64,000 nt of DNA from Stereocaulon alpinum. Taxonomy: Eukaryota > Ascomycota > Lecanoromycetes > Lecanorales > Stereocaulaceae. Shown here in pieces: positions 1 to 11,071 of the stretch. The notes beneath the pieces are model-generated. The model searched no databases, had not been told where the DNA came from, and saw nothing but the letters and a program-made list of their open reading frames with translations. The position numbers and the translations under genes were made by a program. The stretch covers positions 186,001 through 250,000 of the forward strand of contig JAEUBA010000025.1 in NCBI GenBank assembly GCA_018257865.1, in the 5' to 3' direction. Positions within the stretch are counted from its first letter, which is position 1, and every line of letters begins with the position of its first letter.

Positions 1-369
1 CTACATGTTTCCTTGCGGAAAGCTGCAGGCAATCACTCATGACTACAACCCGAGATCATGTTGGCTCTAAATCACACCAGGTACAACAGTTTGCTAGGCT
101 CATGTAGATATGTGCAATACCATTGCAATGCATCCGTTACTCGGTATGGGGTATTTTGACGAACAAACATTGACCACCCATCACAAAACCTTCGGCACAG
201 CGCCCTCTGGAGCCCATGCTATGCAGCCTCTGTTGGTAAATGCAATTCCATGCTATGCCCAATGCCATGCTATGCAAGACGTATTCATGGCTTCTATCTC
301 CACCTGCACGCAAGAACCGACGTATAAGGCATGTCCTGCACCCGAATACCTCCAACAGCCATATCTTGC
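1..369. other. No gene seen; downstream of PUS7
   Basis: This stretch lies 3' of the PUS7 homologue. The open frames here are short, lack start context or homology I recognise, and overlap each other on both strands. It probably holds the PUS7 3' UTR and terminator, but no specific signal stands out. Confidence 0.5.
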
Positions 370-3300
370 TCAGCGTCCACCACTAAAGTCGGGCTTGTAG
401 GTCTTCACACCTCCAATCTTCATCAGCTCACGAAGCGCCATTGTTGCGTATTGGCTCGAGCCAAGTTGAAGCGTCAAGATTACGGCGATATTGAAGTCCT
501 TGTATAGGCCTCCGGAAAGCTTCACGCCACCAGGATCATTGTCGCTGAACTCGCTCCCCGTTCCCAGCTTGCGGCTCTTTGGGTCTTTGTTATCCGACTC
601 ATCTACTTCTATCGCATTTGGATCCGCTAGGAAAGGGTCTTTGTAGATGCCCTTGGTTTTACCGTGTCTCTCTCTGTGCAAGCGGTCCAGGTCTGTCTCG
701 ACAAACTGCTCGTCCTCGAGCGTGTAGACTTTCACTTCATAGGAGACCTTGTTGAGGGGTCTGGCAAGGAATTTGCGATAGCTTCCACTAAGGCTGATGT
801 CTTTCCATTTCCGGCGCATGTCATGAGGATCCAAACGTCCACCTCGCTCACTAGCCATGAATACTTCGTAGAACTTACCAATCTCATTTGCAGGGTAGAG
901 AATATCGTAGCCAGGGGTAGGCAAGACTACATCGAAAATGGTATAAGTTCCGCTCTCGGCCTCCTCTTTGCTCAGGATTCGTGCCCGAGTGAACATACCC
1001 TCAGGATCAACAGCGCGGTCGTCAGCAGATGGATGGACGATGGCTTCGCCATCCTCGTCAACGTATTCGCTTTGGACGCTAGGCTCTGTCTTGCCAATGT
1101 GTTCGTCGATGAGCACAAGATCTCCCTCAACAACTGCGGAGCCAAAGCATTTCCAGCGCTCGCTGGCAGCAACGTTCCAAACCAGGGATTGGTACGCGTG
1201 TACGTACATCAGGCGGAGATTGCGAGATATGCTTTGTAATGAGCCCAGATAATCAGTCTCTCGGTCACGATTACTCAGGTGGCGGATGATGCACGATTCG
1301 GCGGAAAACTTTCGAGGTAAGGTTTCTAATGCTGGATAGGTCTTCCCCGTAATCTTGAAAGAGTTGAGAGCATGCGCTCGAGCTTGATCATCCCTCGAGA
1401 CCTTATCTGTATCAGACATGGGATCTTCAGCTGCGACAAGTGAGGCCGGGCTGAAGTCAAGGATGGCGTCGACAGCAGCTTTGAAGTTGCCTTGGAGCAT
1501 GCTTGTTCCGACTTTGTCCGTGCTTGTGGAGAATGTGCCGAAGCGTTGAAGGCCGTAGTAGTTCAGAAAGCCTCTTTCGTTGAGGTTCTTGATAGCATCA
1601 CCAACAATGATTGAAGCTCCTTCTACCATAGAGTTGGAGTCGATAGGTACAGGATAGTGGAAGTCGCAGTCTCTCAATGTCACGACGAACTCATTCCCTT
1701 TCAGCTCTCCGAGCCGCAGTGGGTGTGGATGATACTCAAAATTCCCAATCTTTGCGCCCCTCAAGGTGCGTCCAGCAGCTATCAAGCGATCAACGAAGAC
1801 ACGGTAAACACTTACTCGCTGTACTGTAACTGCCCGCTTGTCTTTCGTTCCAGCGAATTGAAAGGCACCAGGCTTCATTTTAAGTTCTCTGCAAAGCCAC
1901 ATGATGGCCTCCATCGTATCCTTGTTCTCCTTATACAGAGAAAAGTGCAGATAGTCGCCACCGCGTTCCTTCCAGCTAGGTCCTCGCTGCTGAACTTGAT
2001 TCTGATTACGGTCATTGTTGAGTGGAGTTCTGGCATTGAAAGCTGGCTTCTCAGCCATGGCAGCCATGATCAATGCACCATCGTTGTCTGTGGTGCTTTC
2101 TATGCGACCAGCAAAAATTCTACGAACCTCTTGATGTATTTTCGATCGTGTTTCGCGTTTGAGGACAGCCGATTTGACGGTTCCGTAGTCTCTGGGTTTG
2201 CGACGCGGCGAATTGATGATTCGGTCGTACAATGCAGCGAGCGCATCAACGATGTCAGGGCCGAAGTATGTAAGTAGACCGTCCCTATCCTCGGGCTTGA
2301 GCTATGAAGCCGTCAATGAAAGCTCCCCTGGATATATGGGGCGACCTACCTGAAAGCTGGCGCCTTTGCTTGATGCGGTCTCTGTGCCAGCAAATGCCTG
2401 CCACTGCGCTTGCGTGCTCGGCTTCGCTCCATACCTCACTTCTTCGGGTTTGGGCTTTTCCTTGGACGGTGCCGGCCATATGGTCTCTTCTGAAGTAATG
2501 CCTGCAGTGGCATCCTGGGCGGCCTTCTGGTCCTTCAATTTCTGCTCCTGCTCTTGATCAACTTCTATCCATCCTTGCTCTGTCTGCCTAATGAGTACTG
2601 TCTCTTTCTTCCGAGCAGTCTTCTCAGCCTTCTCCACTTTCTCCGCATCTTTTCCATTAAAGTCTTGCATGCTGAGGGGAACTGAGGGGAAATGTGGAGG
2701 GATGCGCTTGTGGGGGAATACTTTCTGTGTCTGGTCAACCGAAGAACCTGGTACGGGTAGCGTAGTGATCATTAAAATCTCAGCGGAATCATGAATAGGG
2801 CCATAACCATCTTGATCTGCTTGGACGGACGGTGCATCACCCATAGATTCGCCAGCATAAGTTCTTTGCTTGACAGAAGAGGACTTCTGCTCAGCTACTA
2901 CAGGACTCGATGGTGCTTGCTTGGTCAGAGTGAAGTGTTCTTTGAGTGTTTCATTGTTTCCCTCTTGCTTGAGCTCTGGAGCGTCTTGCTTGCGATGATC
3001 TTGCGGATTGTTTGTCCTGGAATTTGTGGCAGAGGCTTGCGTGCCATTGCGTTGATCCTTGTCTGTCTTATGCTTCGGCGCCTTCAAGTTGTCGAGATGG
3101 ATGACTTCGCCGGAGGGCAAGATCTCGTTCACAAGGAAATCGGTGTACCTGGGTAATCAGATAGTGTCAATGGCAACTGTTCGAAACGCGTACCTCTTCT
3201 TCAATACGCCTGTGAAACCCAGAAGATCTGGACTCACGAATTCTGTTATCCCAGAAGCGGCCTCTCTAGCTTGTTGCTCATTGAGAAAATGCGAGTGCTC

Positions 3301-3468
3301 GTGAGCAGCAGCTGATCCGATGCTTGAGACTGCTCTCGGAGGCTTGTCCATTGCAAGATCCATTGTCATGGTGGCAGAGGCCATTTCCAGCTTTGGCTTC
3401 TTCGATGGCGAAGTCGGGAAGTCGCTGATGTCCGACTCCGAGCGAGGATGCTTTTGGACAGAGTCCAT
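370..3468 (-). CDS. PUS7: TruD-family tRNA pseudouridine synthase (Pus7)
   Basis: Multisubstrate pseudouridine synthase of the TruD family, which isomerises U to pseudouridine in tRNA, U2 snRNA and some mRNAs. Three exons join in frame: 3468-3194, 3148-2350 and 2301-370 (introns of 45 and 48 nt, both GT-AG), giving 1001 aa. The TruD catalytic motif with its Asp is visible as GTKDKR (preceded by QFA), followed by the NYYGLQRFG motif and the long TruD insertion. The N-terminus carries a basic KKPK nuclear-localisation-like stretch. A charged, lysine/glutamine-rich insert of more than 200 residues precedes the conserved FQ-LKPEDR block. The exon 2/3 junction is set by that block. It is longer than yeast Pus7 (about 680 aa), mostly because of the low-complexity insert. 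Family assignment is firm; substrates are inferred from the family. Confidence 0.93.
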
Positions 3469-5122
3469 GACAGAACGTAAGAGGGTAGATGACGCCCCAC
3501 ATAGACCTTTTCCGGTGATACCTGAGCTTCACCTGCACGTCCTAAGCGAACTCCGGGTAGCAGCAGTGCAAGCTTCCCGCTGCGCTAGAATCTAGCTCCT
3601 TGGCACGAATATATATTCGGCATCCATCCTTGACCTTCTTTCCCCCCTCATACTTACCTTGTGGGAACCTGGGCGATCAAGAAGGCCTTCGGTTATGACT
3701 TGAGACCTGCATTGCACATCGCGGAGTCGAAAGTCATTGACTTGGTTTCGATCACGTCATCCGCGGAATTTTTGCTGTCTACCATTCTACTTTTCATCAT
3801 AATGTTCGCTTTACGCGATCCTATGGAGAAGAGTCGGCCCCGTCGTTGTAGCCCTGACCCGACCCCAGGTACGATTCTTGTCTTCAGCTCAATGTATTTC
3901 TAGACCTCTTGCTGCGTGGTGTAGCAGAGCAGCGAATATGCCAGCAGACTATTAACGCGTCGGCTTTAAGCCATGCATATACCTGGCTAAGCTGTTGTAG
4001 TAAGGTAAGTAAGATCTTAATGACAACTGTCGCACCTCCCACCAGCGCTAGCTTTGACCACTGTCACCCATGTAACATGACTGTACAATGGTACTAGGTT
4101 CGGTCTATTCCAGAGAAAGACATGCGTGAAGCTAGTTCTTCCCTTTCGCTTCATGGCATGGCACATTCGATGGTGCTGGATCGATCCCCGTTAAGTAGGC
4201 TGACACGACGAGCGCTGCAAGATTAGCACAGTTGTGCACCACCATGGTCGGATACCAGACACTGAGCTCTGTCCACTTTCCCAAAGTCTGGATAGTCTCT
4301 TCAGACGCTTCTGCCACAACCGACAATTGGAGGGTTTTGATCAAGACCGATAACACGCTTCCCCAAAGCAAGCCGCAACGCGATACTCATCATACGCCTA
4401 ATGGCGGCGAGAAGTCCTGAGTCTCGATACATTGTACTGGTGAGTTGCACTCTGAGATATGTTGCCGCTGATGCTGGACTTATATTCGTAGTGCAAAGAC
4501 ATGCTCGAAAGCCTCGCCTAATATACAGAGACTCTCGAACCAGGCACTCCTGTGTTCAACTTCCTCCACGAGTGCGCCAAGCTAGGCGATGGTCCTGACC
4601 CATCAAGTTACAGACATCTTATCACCACGGCGGAGTGTGTCCTCTTACAAGCTTTGAAACTTGGGGCGCTACTAGTAAAACGGCTTGCTGGCGAGAAAGC
4701 AGACTACACTTCTACACAGACTGGCAAATCTACTGGCCTACGCTCGTTATTACACGAGTGGAGGCGTGAAGCGGGCTTCTAGAATATAAAGGCCGCTGGG
4801 AAGGACCGTAAAGCCGATGAACATCGTTCTGATCCGCGGATTTGATTAAATGGATGGACTTAAATTCTCGGTGGATGCTATGGCGTACAGTGGACAAAGT
4901 TTATGGTGTTAAGGGGCGCAATTGCCCTGAACTCAGATATCCGAGAGCTCCTGACAGCATTCATTTCGACAGCAGTCGCACCTGCAGCAATAAGGAAACG
5001 ACCGCAATGCACCTTCCTTCGCCACAAATATTGGTATCTCAGACATCATTCGAGCTGACCATGGGACTGCAGTTCCATAGCAGACTCAAACAACACCAGT
5101 CGTGCCTCCACAGCTCTCCAAA
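3469..5122. other. Intergenic, no convincing gene
   Basis: About 1.65 kb between the divergent PUS7 and SRA-YDG genes. All open frames are below about 100 codons, lack recognisable motifs and do not chain through splice sites. It must contain the 5' regions of both neighbours. A short upstream exon of the SRA-YDG gene cannot be excluded. Confidence 0.5.
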
Positions 5123-7271
5123 ATGATCAGGCACTCGAAGACAGGCGGCCATCACCTCCCAATAGAGCAGCCAACGCTGAAAGCAGAGCCTCTCCGAGAA
5201 GAACTTCGTCACCACTCGCGCTATATCCGCGATATCCTCGTCCCACTACTCTCTCGAGAGCCAAAGCTTACGCATTCCGATACTATGATCATCCATTCCA
5301 TCTTCAAGAAGCTTGAATCTACACCCATGACACTTGATCTGCTCCGGTTCTCTCGGATTGAAAAGGCGTTGATGGTCATAGCAAATACAGGGCCTTCATG
5401 GTGGCCGGTAGAGGTGGTCGAACAAGCTGAGGAGATGATACAGAAATGGGAAGACCAGTTGGGACCGCTGAAGAACCTGAGGGCTGATCTCCACGGGCAG
5501 GGTGGAAGGCTCGAGGGTTTGAGTAAGATTACTAGCAAAGGGGAGCGGGATGATGTATGGACATAACCCGTACCGGTACTGCGTTGCTGATTTGTCCCAG
5601 GACGCAAAGTCCGCTTGGTCCGTTGAAGGTTATGTACACCCATCTAAGGCGCACAGACCGGGTCATCTAGGCTTCAAAGTTGGCGAGTACGACACCCAGT
5701 ACCCTAGAACTAGGTCGACTGACCGCTGACGATCCTCTCTAGCTGGTGGCTGAAACCTGCCGCTGCTTACCGTGATGGTGTAATCGACGAAACCTCCAAT
5801 GGCATCACCGCCGGCAATCACCGTGCTTATGCCATAGTCCTCAGTGGCACTCAAGAACAAGAATTGCGCTCAGACGACCAATTCAAGTACCACGCGGCTC
5901 CGAACAATTCTGTCGCTTGGAAATTGACGAAGACGATGGTCAGCGATACCGATAAAGTGGTGAGAGTGCTGAGAAGCTGGAGATTGAGAAGTAAGCTGGC
6001 GCCCAAAGCAGGTCTGCGATACGACGGGCTGTAAGTCCCTCCTACCCAAGTCCACAACCAAAACACCCCCTCATACATAATAAATTTAGCTACCGCATTA
6101 TCGGCTTCGGCGTCAAACTTCTACCTCGTGATTCCTATTTTGTAACATTCACGCTCACTCGCATTCCTGAACAGCCATCCATGCAGAGAGCCCTCTACTT
6201 CCCCACTGCCGACCAACTCGATGATTGGAAAGATTACCAGTAAGACCCTCTACATCCCCAGACCTCACATAGTGAATTTTGCGAGTCCCAAACGATGCTT
6301 TAGACTCTTGATACTGCCCATTGCCCCAGCTTCCCAACGTTACAGTGTCATCAATCACTGAACAACTTAGCAGACATCTTAAAACAATCGACCGTGGTGA
6401 TGATTTTGCATTCTTGCGTGAGATAATCCGGAAACCTACAGCAGACCCGAGCGAGGACTTCGGCGGCATAGACATGGGGAACAGCGATAGCGGATACTCT
6501 AGTCGCCGTGACTCGAAACTGAGTAAACAAGTTAAAGCTACACCGAACATTGGAGTGGGAAAAGTGGAAGAAGACGGTCGCTACTTCAGCCGTCGCCACT
6601 CTGGGTTGAGCAGAAGCGTCGAAAGCTCCTCGGATGTGGATTTCAAGCTCATAGCAGCGGGAACACCGACGTCTAGGAGCGAGGAGAGCAGCATTGACGG
6701 AATTGTGCCGGGCTCAGGAACTACGACAGGAATAAGCGGCTACTTCTTTGACCCAGCGAAGGCGAAATCGAGATCTTCAGCGGATGGTGCAGAAGACTAT
6801 TTCGATCCGCATCAAGGGCACCGATGGACCCGCTTCGATGGGGCTGGAGATAGCAAAGAGTCTGTACAGCGTACGCTGATGCCTCAAACACAGCGGAGCG
6901 GTATCAATGACTTGACGCTGCTATTCTCTGGTTCTACAATCCAACCCACCAACGATAAGATCGAGCTAGCCGACTCCGAAAGTGCTTCGGACGGCACAGG
7001 AGACTCCCACGAACAACATCCTGGAGCTGTATGGTCAGATCAGCATGGTGCTGATAAAGAATGGAATATCGTGCAAGGGTCGATTACTTTGGGGAGAATT
7101 CAGGGCACTGTACACACCTCGGAACTGACAGAGTCGGTAATCCCAGTCGAGGGTAGTAGCGAGTCCTCTAAAACAGCGAAAGTTGAAAGCACCATGGATG
7201 GCGGAGACCAGTGTCTTGACACGCACTCGGGAACCAGAGTATTTGGTCCAGGTGGTGCTGCTGAGTATTAG
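5123..7271 (+). CDS. SRA-YDG domain protein (putative methyl-CpG reader)
   Basis: Five exons (5123-5554, 5601-5686, 5743-6030, 6090-6239, 6371-7271) join in frame to 618 aa. The N-terminal helical block (IFKKLES, LRFSRIEKAL, KWEDQLGPLKNLR) is the one that precedes SRA-YDG domains in filamentous fungi. The SRA-YDG domain itself is spread over exons 2-4: KVGDWW, then a GI-AG-HRAYAIVLSG segment, an LRS motif, YDGLYRIIGFG, and an FTLTRIPEQ strand. SRA domains flip out and bind 5-methylcytosine in hemimethylated CpG (UHRF1, SUVH proteins). Exon 5 encodes a serine- and glycine-rich tail with SGYSSRRDS-type repeats and no known fold. Exons 1-4 are well supported. The last intron (131 nt) is chosen because it is the only one I found that keeps the frame open, so the tail is less certain. 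The true start could be in an upstream exon. Confidence 0.8.
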
Positions 7272-7740
7272 GCTATGATGGCTGAAGAAATGGAGAAACG
7301 AGGTGAGCATTGCTTTGGACATTGGCCATGACGGTGTTGAGCGGCATACATGGAAGAGCATCAGACGGGACGGCAAGCCTCAAGAAGCATTCTTTTACCA
7401 CTGGCAATACCTGAGTATGAGGTGGGAGGTGTTCATCCGTATGATGCCCGGAGAATTGTTGATACCTAAAAAGCATTGCAAACATCTATCTACCATGATA
7501 TATAGATATGCAGCATTGTGTGCTAGGATGAGACATTGAGTAGGCAAGCTACATTAGTCTATTGATTCATTCCATGTGTAGAGCTATATTTGCCTGAAAA
7601 CTACCTGGTGTCCTCTGATGTTGATCTTGCTGATAGCACCCCAAACGAGCAAGCCTGATACTATGGCCCCAACCGCACTAGGAAGCCGTGGTGCTTGGCT
7701 TGCAAGGCCACCTTGATCTAACGCACATCACAGTCTCGGC
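7272..7740. other. Convergent intergenic region
   Basis: Lies between the 3' ends of the SRA-YDG gene (+) and the FET3 homologue (-). It should hold both terminators. No supported gene is seen; a 78-codon plus-strand frame starting at 7303 has no recognisable content. Confidence 0.5.
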
Positions 7741-9776
7741 TTACTTCACCTCCTCACCCTCATTCTCCCCAACAGCACCAACACCCTCCCCCTTCCTTGC
7801 CGGCGTCCCCCTCCCAATCTCCCCAGCCCCATACCACCCAATAACACCCATCCCCACGCACGCACTCAAAATACTAAAAACAAGCGCCACCACCCCCTTC
7901 GGCGTAAACCCCTCCGGCAGCGGCGGCGGCGGTTTATTCGCCCCTTTCAAATCCAGCAAGTTCTTCGTGTTGCCGGCTGCGTTGCCTGCTGTTGGGACGT
8001 TTTGGGCGGCGCAGGCTGCGTAGTGGGATTGTGGGATTGTGGCGGGGAGGGTTTGTTGGAGGGAGGTGGGGGATTCGATTAGGGTTGCGACGAGGCCGGA
8101 GGCTACGTGCCATTCTATGTGGCAGTGGAAGAGCCAGATGCGTGAGGGGGGAAGGGAGATGTCAGCTTAGTGGAGGGTTTGGGGGATGGGGGGAGGGAGG
8201 GACTTATCTGGGTTGTCGGCGCGGAAGCGGAGGACTATGTTGCTGTGTGGTCGGACCATGAAGGTGTCGCGTCTCATTGGTATGGTGGGGAATGTTTCGT
8301 TGCCGATGTAGTTGCCTGCTTCGTCTTCTGAGCGGACGATGGCTTGGAAGGCGTGGCCGTGGAGGTGGAAGGGGTGTTTGCCTGGGTCGTTGTTGTTGAC
8401 TATGATGTCTACTATTTGGTTCTTTTGGAGGACGAAGGCGTTGCTGTTGAGGCCGTAGATGGCGGGGTTGTTGGCTTCTTCGCCGGTTGTTAGGGCGGAG
8501 TAGAGGGTGGGTACTTTGGGCATGGTGTAGGGAATTGAGTTGAAGGATGCGCTGGGTGGATGTTAGTTGTGGCAATGTTGTGTGGGGATTTGACGCGGGG
8601 AAGGGGTGGGAGGTTATTACTAGTTCGCACCGTCGCCTAAGTTGATCATGAGGACTGTGAGGGGAACAGAATAGTCGGGGTCTGGGAGAAGCGGCTCGCC
8701 GTCTGTGGGGACTAGGGTAAAGTCGTCGAAGGGTTCGAAGGCGTCGAGGAGGGCGGGCTGAGAGAGGTCGGCGGTGGAGTCGTAGACCAGCCAACCTGTG
8801 ACGTTGGGGTTGAGAGATTTGGGGACTTTATCAAAAAGGTCCTGTTTTGTGATTAACGAGCGAACACCGGTAGAAAGCTTCGAGATCTACCTTATCCATG
8901 CTCGCTACATAAGCAAAGTTGGCGGAAGTGTCGTTCTTAGTGGTAACAAGTACGCTGTAACGCTGCGCTGGAGTAAGGTAGATCATATCTGCGGCCGCCT
9001 CCTGAGTGTAGATGCCATCGACCTCCACTATCTGCATGGTGTGGCCTTCGATCCAGAAATATTGGCTAGCGAAGGCGCCCATGTTGATGATGCGGAACAT
9101 GTAAGTCTTGCCAGGCTCGACAAGGGTGGTGAGGTTCTGGGTGTCGTTGAACAAAGCAGCTTTCGGGACTGGTTCAGCTCCAGTAGGGTTAGAAACACTG
9201 ATGAACTTCTTTACCATGGTCGGAAACTGCTGGTGATACCAATCAGACATGGTCAAAACCCTCTCCTCGTACTTTCCTCTGTACGGGGAGTTGGGGTCGG
9301 TGATGATCATGGGTCCACGAAGGCCATCAGGGTACTGTCCAGGTTCATGAGAATGGTACCAGTATGTGCCAGGTTGATCCACCTGTGCCGTTGTTAGTCT
9401 TCCCACAAGTGCTAATCATGAGGGCATGGAAAGTATGTACAGTAAAATTGTATGTGAACGTGGTTCCTGGAGGAATGCTGCATTGAGTGACACCGACAGG
9501 GCCATCCATGTGGGTAGTACCATTCATGTAGAGGCCATGGAAATGCAGACTGGTACTTGCGTTTCCTAGTTGGTTTAATACATTCACTACAACACGATCA
9601 CCGACAGTGGCGGTGATGTAGGGTATCGGCCATTGACCATTGATACCCATGACAGTTCGTATAAATACGCCATCCGGGTTTGCAATGACCCATGTAATAT
9701 TGAAATTGTAGGTGACGGTGGCAGCACGAGCAAGCATGCCAAAGCAGACAAAGATGATGCTGGATAGGGAAAGCAT
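7741..9776 (-). CDS. FET3: Iron-transport multicopper ferroxidase (Fet3-like)
   Basis: Cell-surface multicopper oxidase that oxidises Fe(II) to Fe(III) for handover to the Ftr1 permease. Five exons (9776-9441, 9382-8891, 8841-8621, 8551-8208, 8141-7741) give 597 aa. All four copper-ligand motifs are present in order: [23 protein letters not shown] and HCHIEWH. The NPTGAEP segment matches the region of the yeast Fet3 iron-site Glu. The N-terminus is a signal peptide ([13 protein letters not shown] then a small-residue site). A hydrophobic segment near the C-terminus ([20 protein letters not shown]) is a type I membrane anchor, as in Fet3 and unlike secreted laccases. The fourth intron (8142-8207) has AT...AC rather than GT...AG ends. 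Without its removal the frame stops before HCHIEWH. It is divergent from the FTR1 gene with shared GATA sites. Identity is firm; the intron call is by frame and motif only. Confidence 0.93.
8142..8207 (-). other. Apparent AT-AC spliceosomal intron in FET3
   Basis: On the minus strand the intron begins ATAAGTCC and ends CCCCTCAC. It has a CTGAC branch-like motif followed by a pyrimidine tract. Removing exactly these 66 nt joins RADNP to [12 protein letters not shown], the form expected in Fet3 proteins, with phase 1 preserved. No GT-AG pair in the interval restores the frame: the only nearby GT donor with the available AG leads to an immediate stop. The donor resembles the U2-type AT-AC class (ATAAG) rather than the U12 consensus (ATATCC). 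Confidence 0.72.
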
Positions 9777-9926
9777 AATTAAACGGGTGAACGAAGAGAG
9801 AACTTCAGACTCAGACTGCTCTGAGTCAACGAGTACTTCAGTACCGTACACGAGCTCAAGGTTCTTTCCTGGCCAGTGAGGTAATTGTTAATGTTCCTTT
9901 CTGATCGATGTAGGTGTTATCTCTGG

Positions 9927-9935
9927 ATCTGATAA
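9927..9935 (+). promoter_or_regulatory. SreA-type GATA site 1
   Basis: Exact ATCTGATAA, about 150 bp upstream of the FET3 start codon. Confidence 0.7.
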
Positions 9936-9949
9936 GATGGAGCAATTTG

Positions 9950-9958
9950 ATCTGATAA
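9950..9958 (+). promoter_or_regulatory. SreA-type GATA site 2
   Basis: Exact ATCTGATAA, 23 bp (about two helical turns) from site 1, on the FET3 side. Confidence 0.7.
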
Positions 9959-10892
9959 TTCCTAGCGCAGAAATTTGAGTCTTGCACAGTTCTTTCACAT
10001 CCCTGCAATAATGCCCGAGCTAGGGTGAGGAAAGGTTAATCGAGACTTGGAGGCCGTGACCGGAGGCCCGGAATGCTTGGGGTGTAGGCGAGTGTGGGTG
10101 AGTTGTCAGGGATTATTGCCTGTCTGTACCCCCTATCCAGAGCCGGAGATAAGCTCCTCCGCTGCGGTGTGACTCGGTGTGATGGAGCTAGAATTCAGAC
10201 GCTGATCCACTTGGGTAAATGGGTGGCCAGCGGATCTGATTAGACAACAGTCCTCGGAGCGATCGGTGACCAAGGGATCCAGGACAACAATGCCATGGGA
10301 TTCGGAATAAGTCAACAGCCAAGGCAGTTGCCAAGGGCCCAATGGAGACTAGAAAGTGTAGTCGCGTGACAAAGTTGAATTACGAATGCGAGCTGCTGCA
10401 TGAAAGTGGGCTGATGCCATGCAAATTGGGCGGACTACTTGGCGCCACGAGTCAAGACGGGACAATGAGTAGGCGGTATTGGCAATGAGATTCTTCGTAT
10501 AATGGGGGATTTGGCCTGGCTTTTGCGACAGGAAGAAAAGGGGAATATGAAGAGATGATGATGCATGGAAAACAGCGTTGATGACAGCATGCAAAGACAT
10601 ATCAAAAACGTATTTTCGGCTAAACTATAGCGCGGGGGTAGTTTGATGAGTGAGAAAGCCAAAAGTGGCACCAGGGCAGATCCCGTTCAGCTCCGCTCCG
10701 CTCGGCACGTGCATTTCGATTTTCTGGATGTCCCGACATCGGCAGTCACATCACACCGCTCAAGAGCATCGGCAGGTGCAATTGCAACGAGCAAACAAGA
10801 AGAAAGGAACGAAACCAGGGCGTAGGAGCAGTCCATTTACCCTAGCGCATCATCTCCTGCATTCTGTGGGGGCGTTCGGCGCTAAGGAGCGG

Positions 10893-10901
10893 ATCTGATA
10901 A
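10893..10901 (+). promoter_or_regulatory. SreA-type GATA site 3
   Basis: Exact ATCTGATAA, about 170 bp upstream of the FTR1 start codon. Confidence 0.7.
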
Positions 10902-10928
10902 AAATTGCGCTTCGCCCTTATCAATCTG

Positions 10929-10937
10929 ATCTGATAA
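10929..10937 (+). promoter_or_regulatory. SreA-type GATA site 4
   Basis: Exact ATCTGATAA overlapping a second ATCTGAT half-site at 10924, about 135 bp upstream of the FTR1 start codon. Confidence 0.7.
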
Positions 10938-11071
10938 AAATCCTACCATAATATCTGCCGGTTGAATATCTCTGCGAATGAGTGTGCGGTGACTCCAATA
11001 TCAGAAGGCAGCTTGATACAATCTCCCCCATACCAAGGCTCTGAGTGACACTTCTACCGACGACTGTCAAG

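Larger units (their letters stand above)
9777..11071. promoter_or_regulatory. Bidirectional FET3/FTR1 promoter region
   Basis: The 1.3 kb between the two divergent start codons contains no credible gene. It has four exact copies of the GATA-factor site ATCTGATAA, two within about 185 bp upstream of FET3 and two within about 180 bp upstream of FTR1. A near match, ATCTGATTA, lies at about 10233, and a second overlapping half-site sits at 10924. In Aspergillus and related fungi the iron repressor SreA recognises ATCWGATAA in promoters of iron-uptake genes. By analogy both genes should be repressed when iron is plentiful. Confidence 0.8.

Noticed and set aside
4842..5126. Upstream coding exon for the SRA-YDG gene
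   Set aside because: The 94-codon frame has no family resemblance and no clear splice link to 5123, so the start was kept at 5123.
8142..8207. FET3 as a pseudogene because of the stop after PQTLH
   Set aside because: An AT-AC intron restores the full ferroxidase including the last copper motif and the membrane anchor, and nothing else in the gene is damaged.
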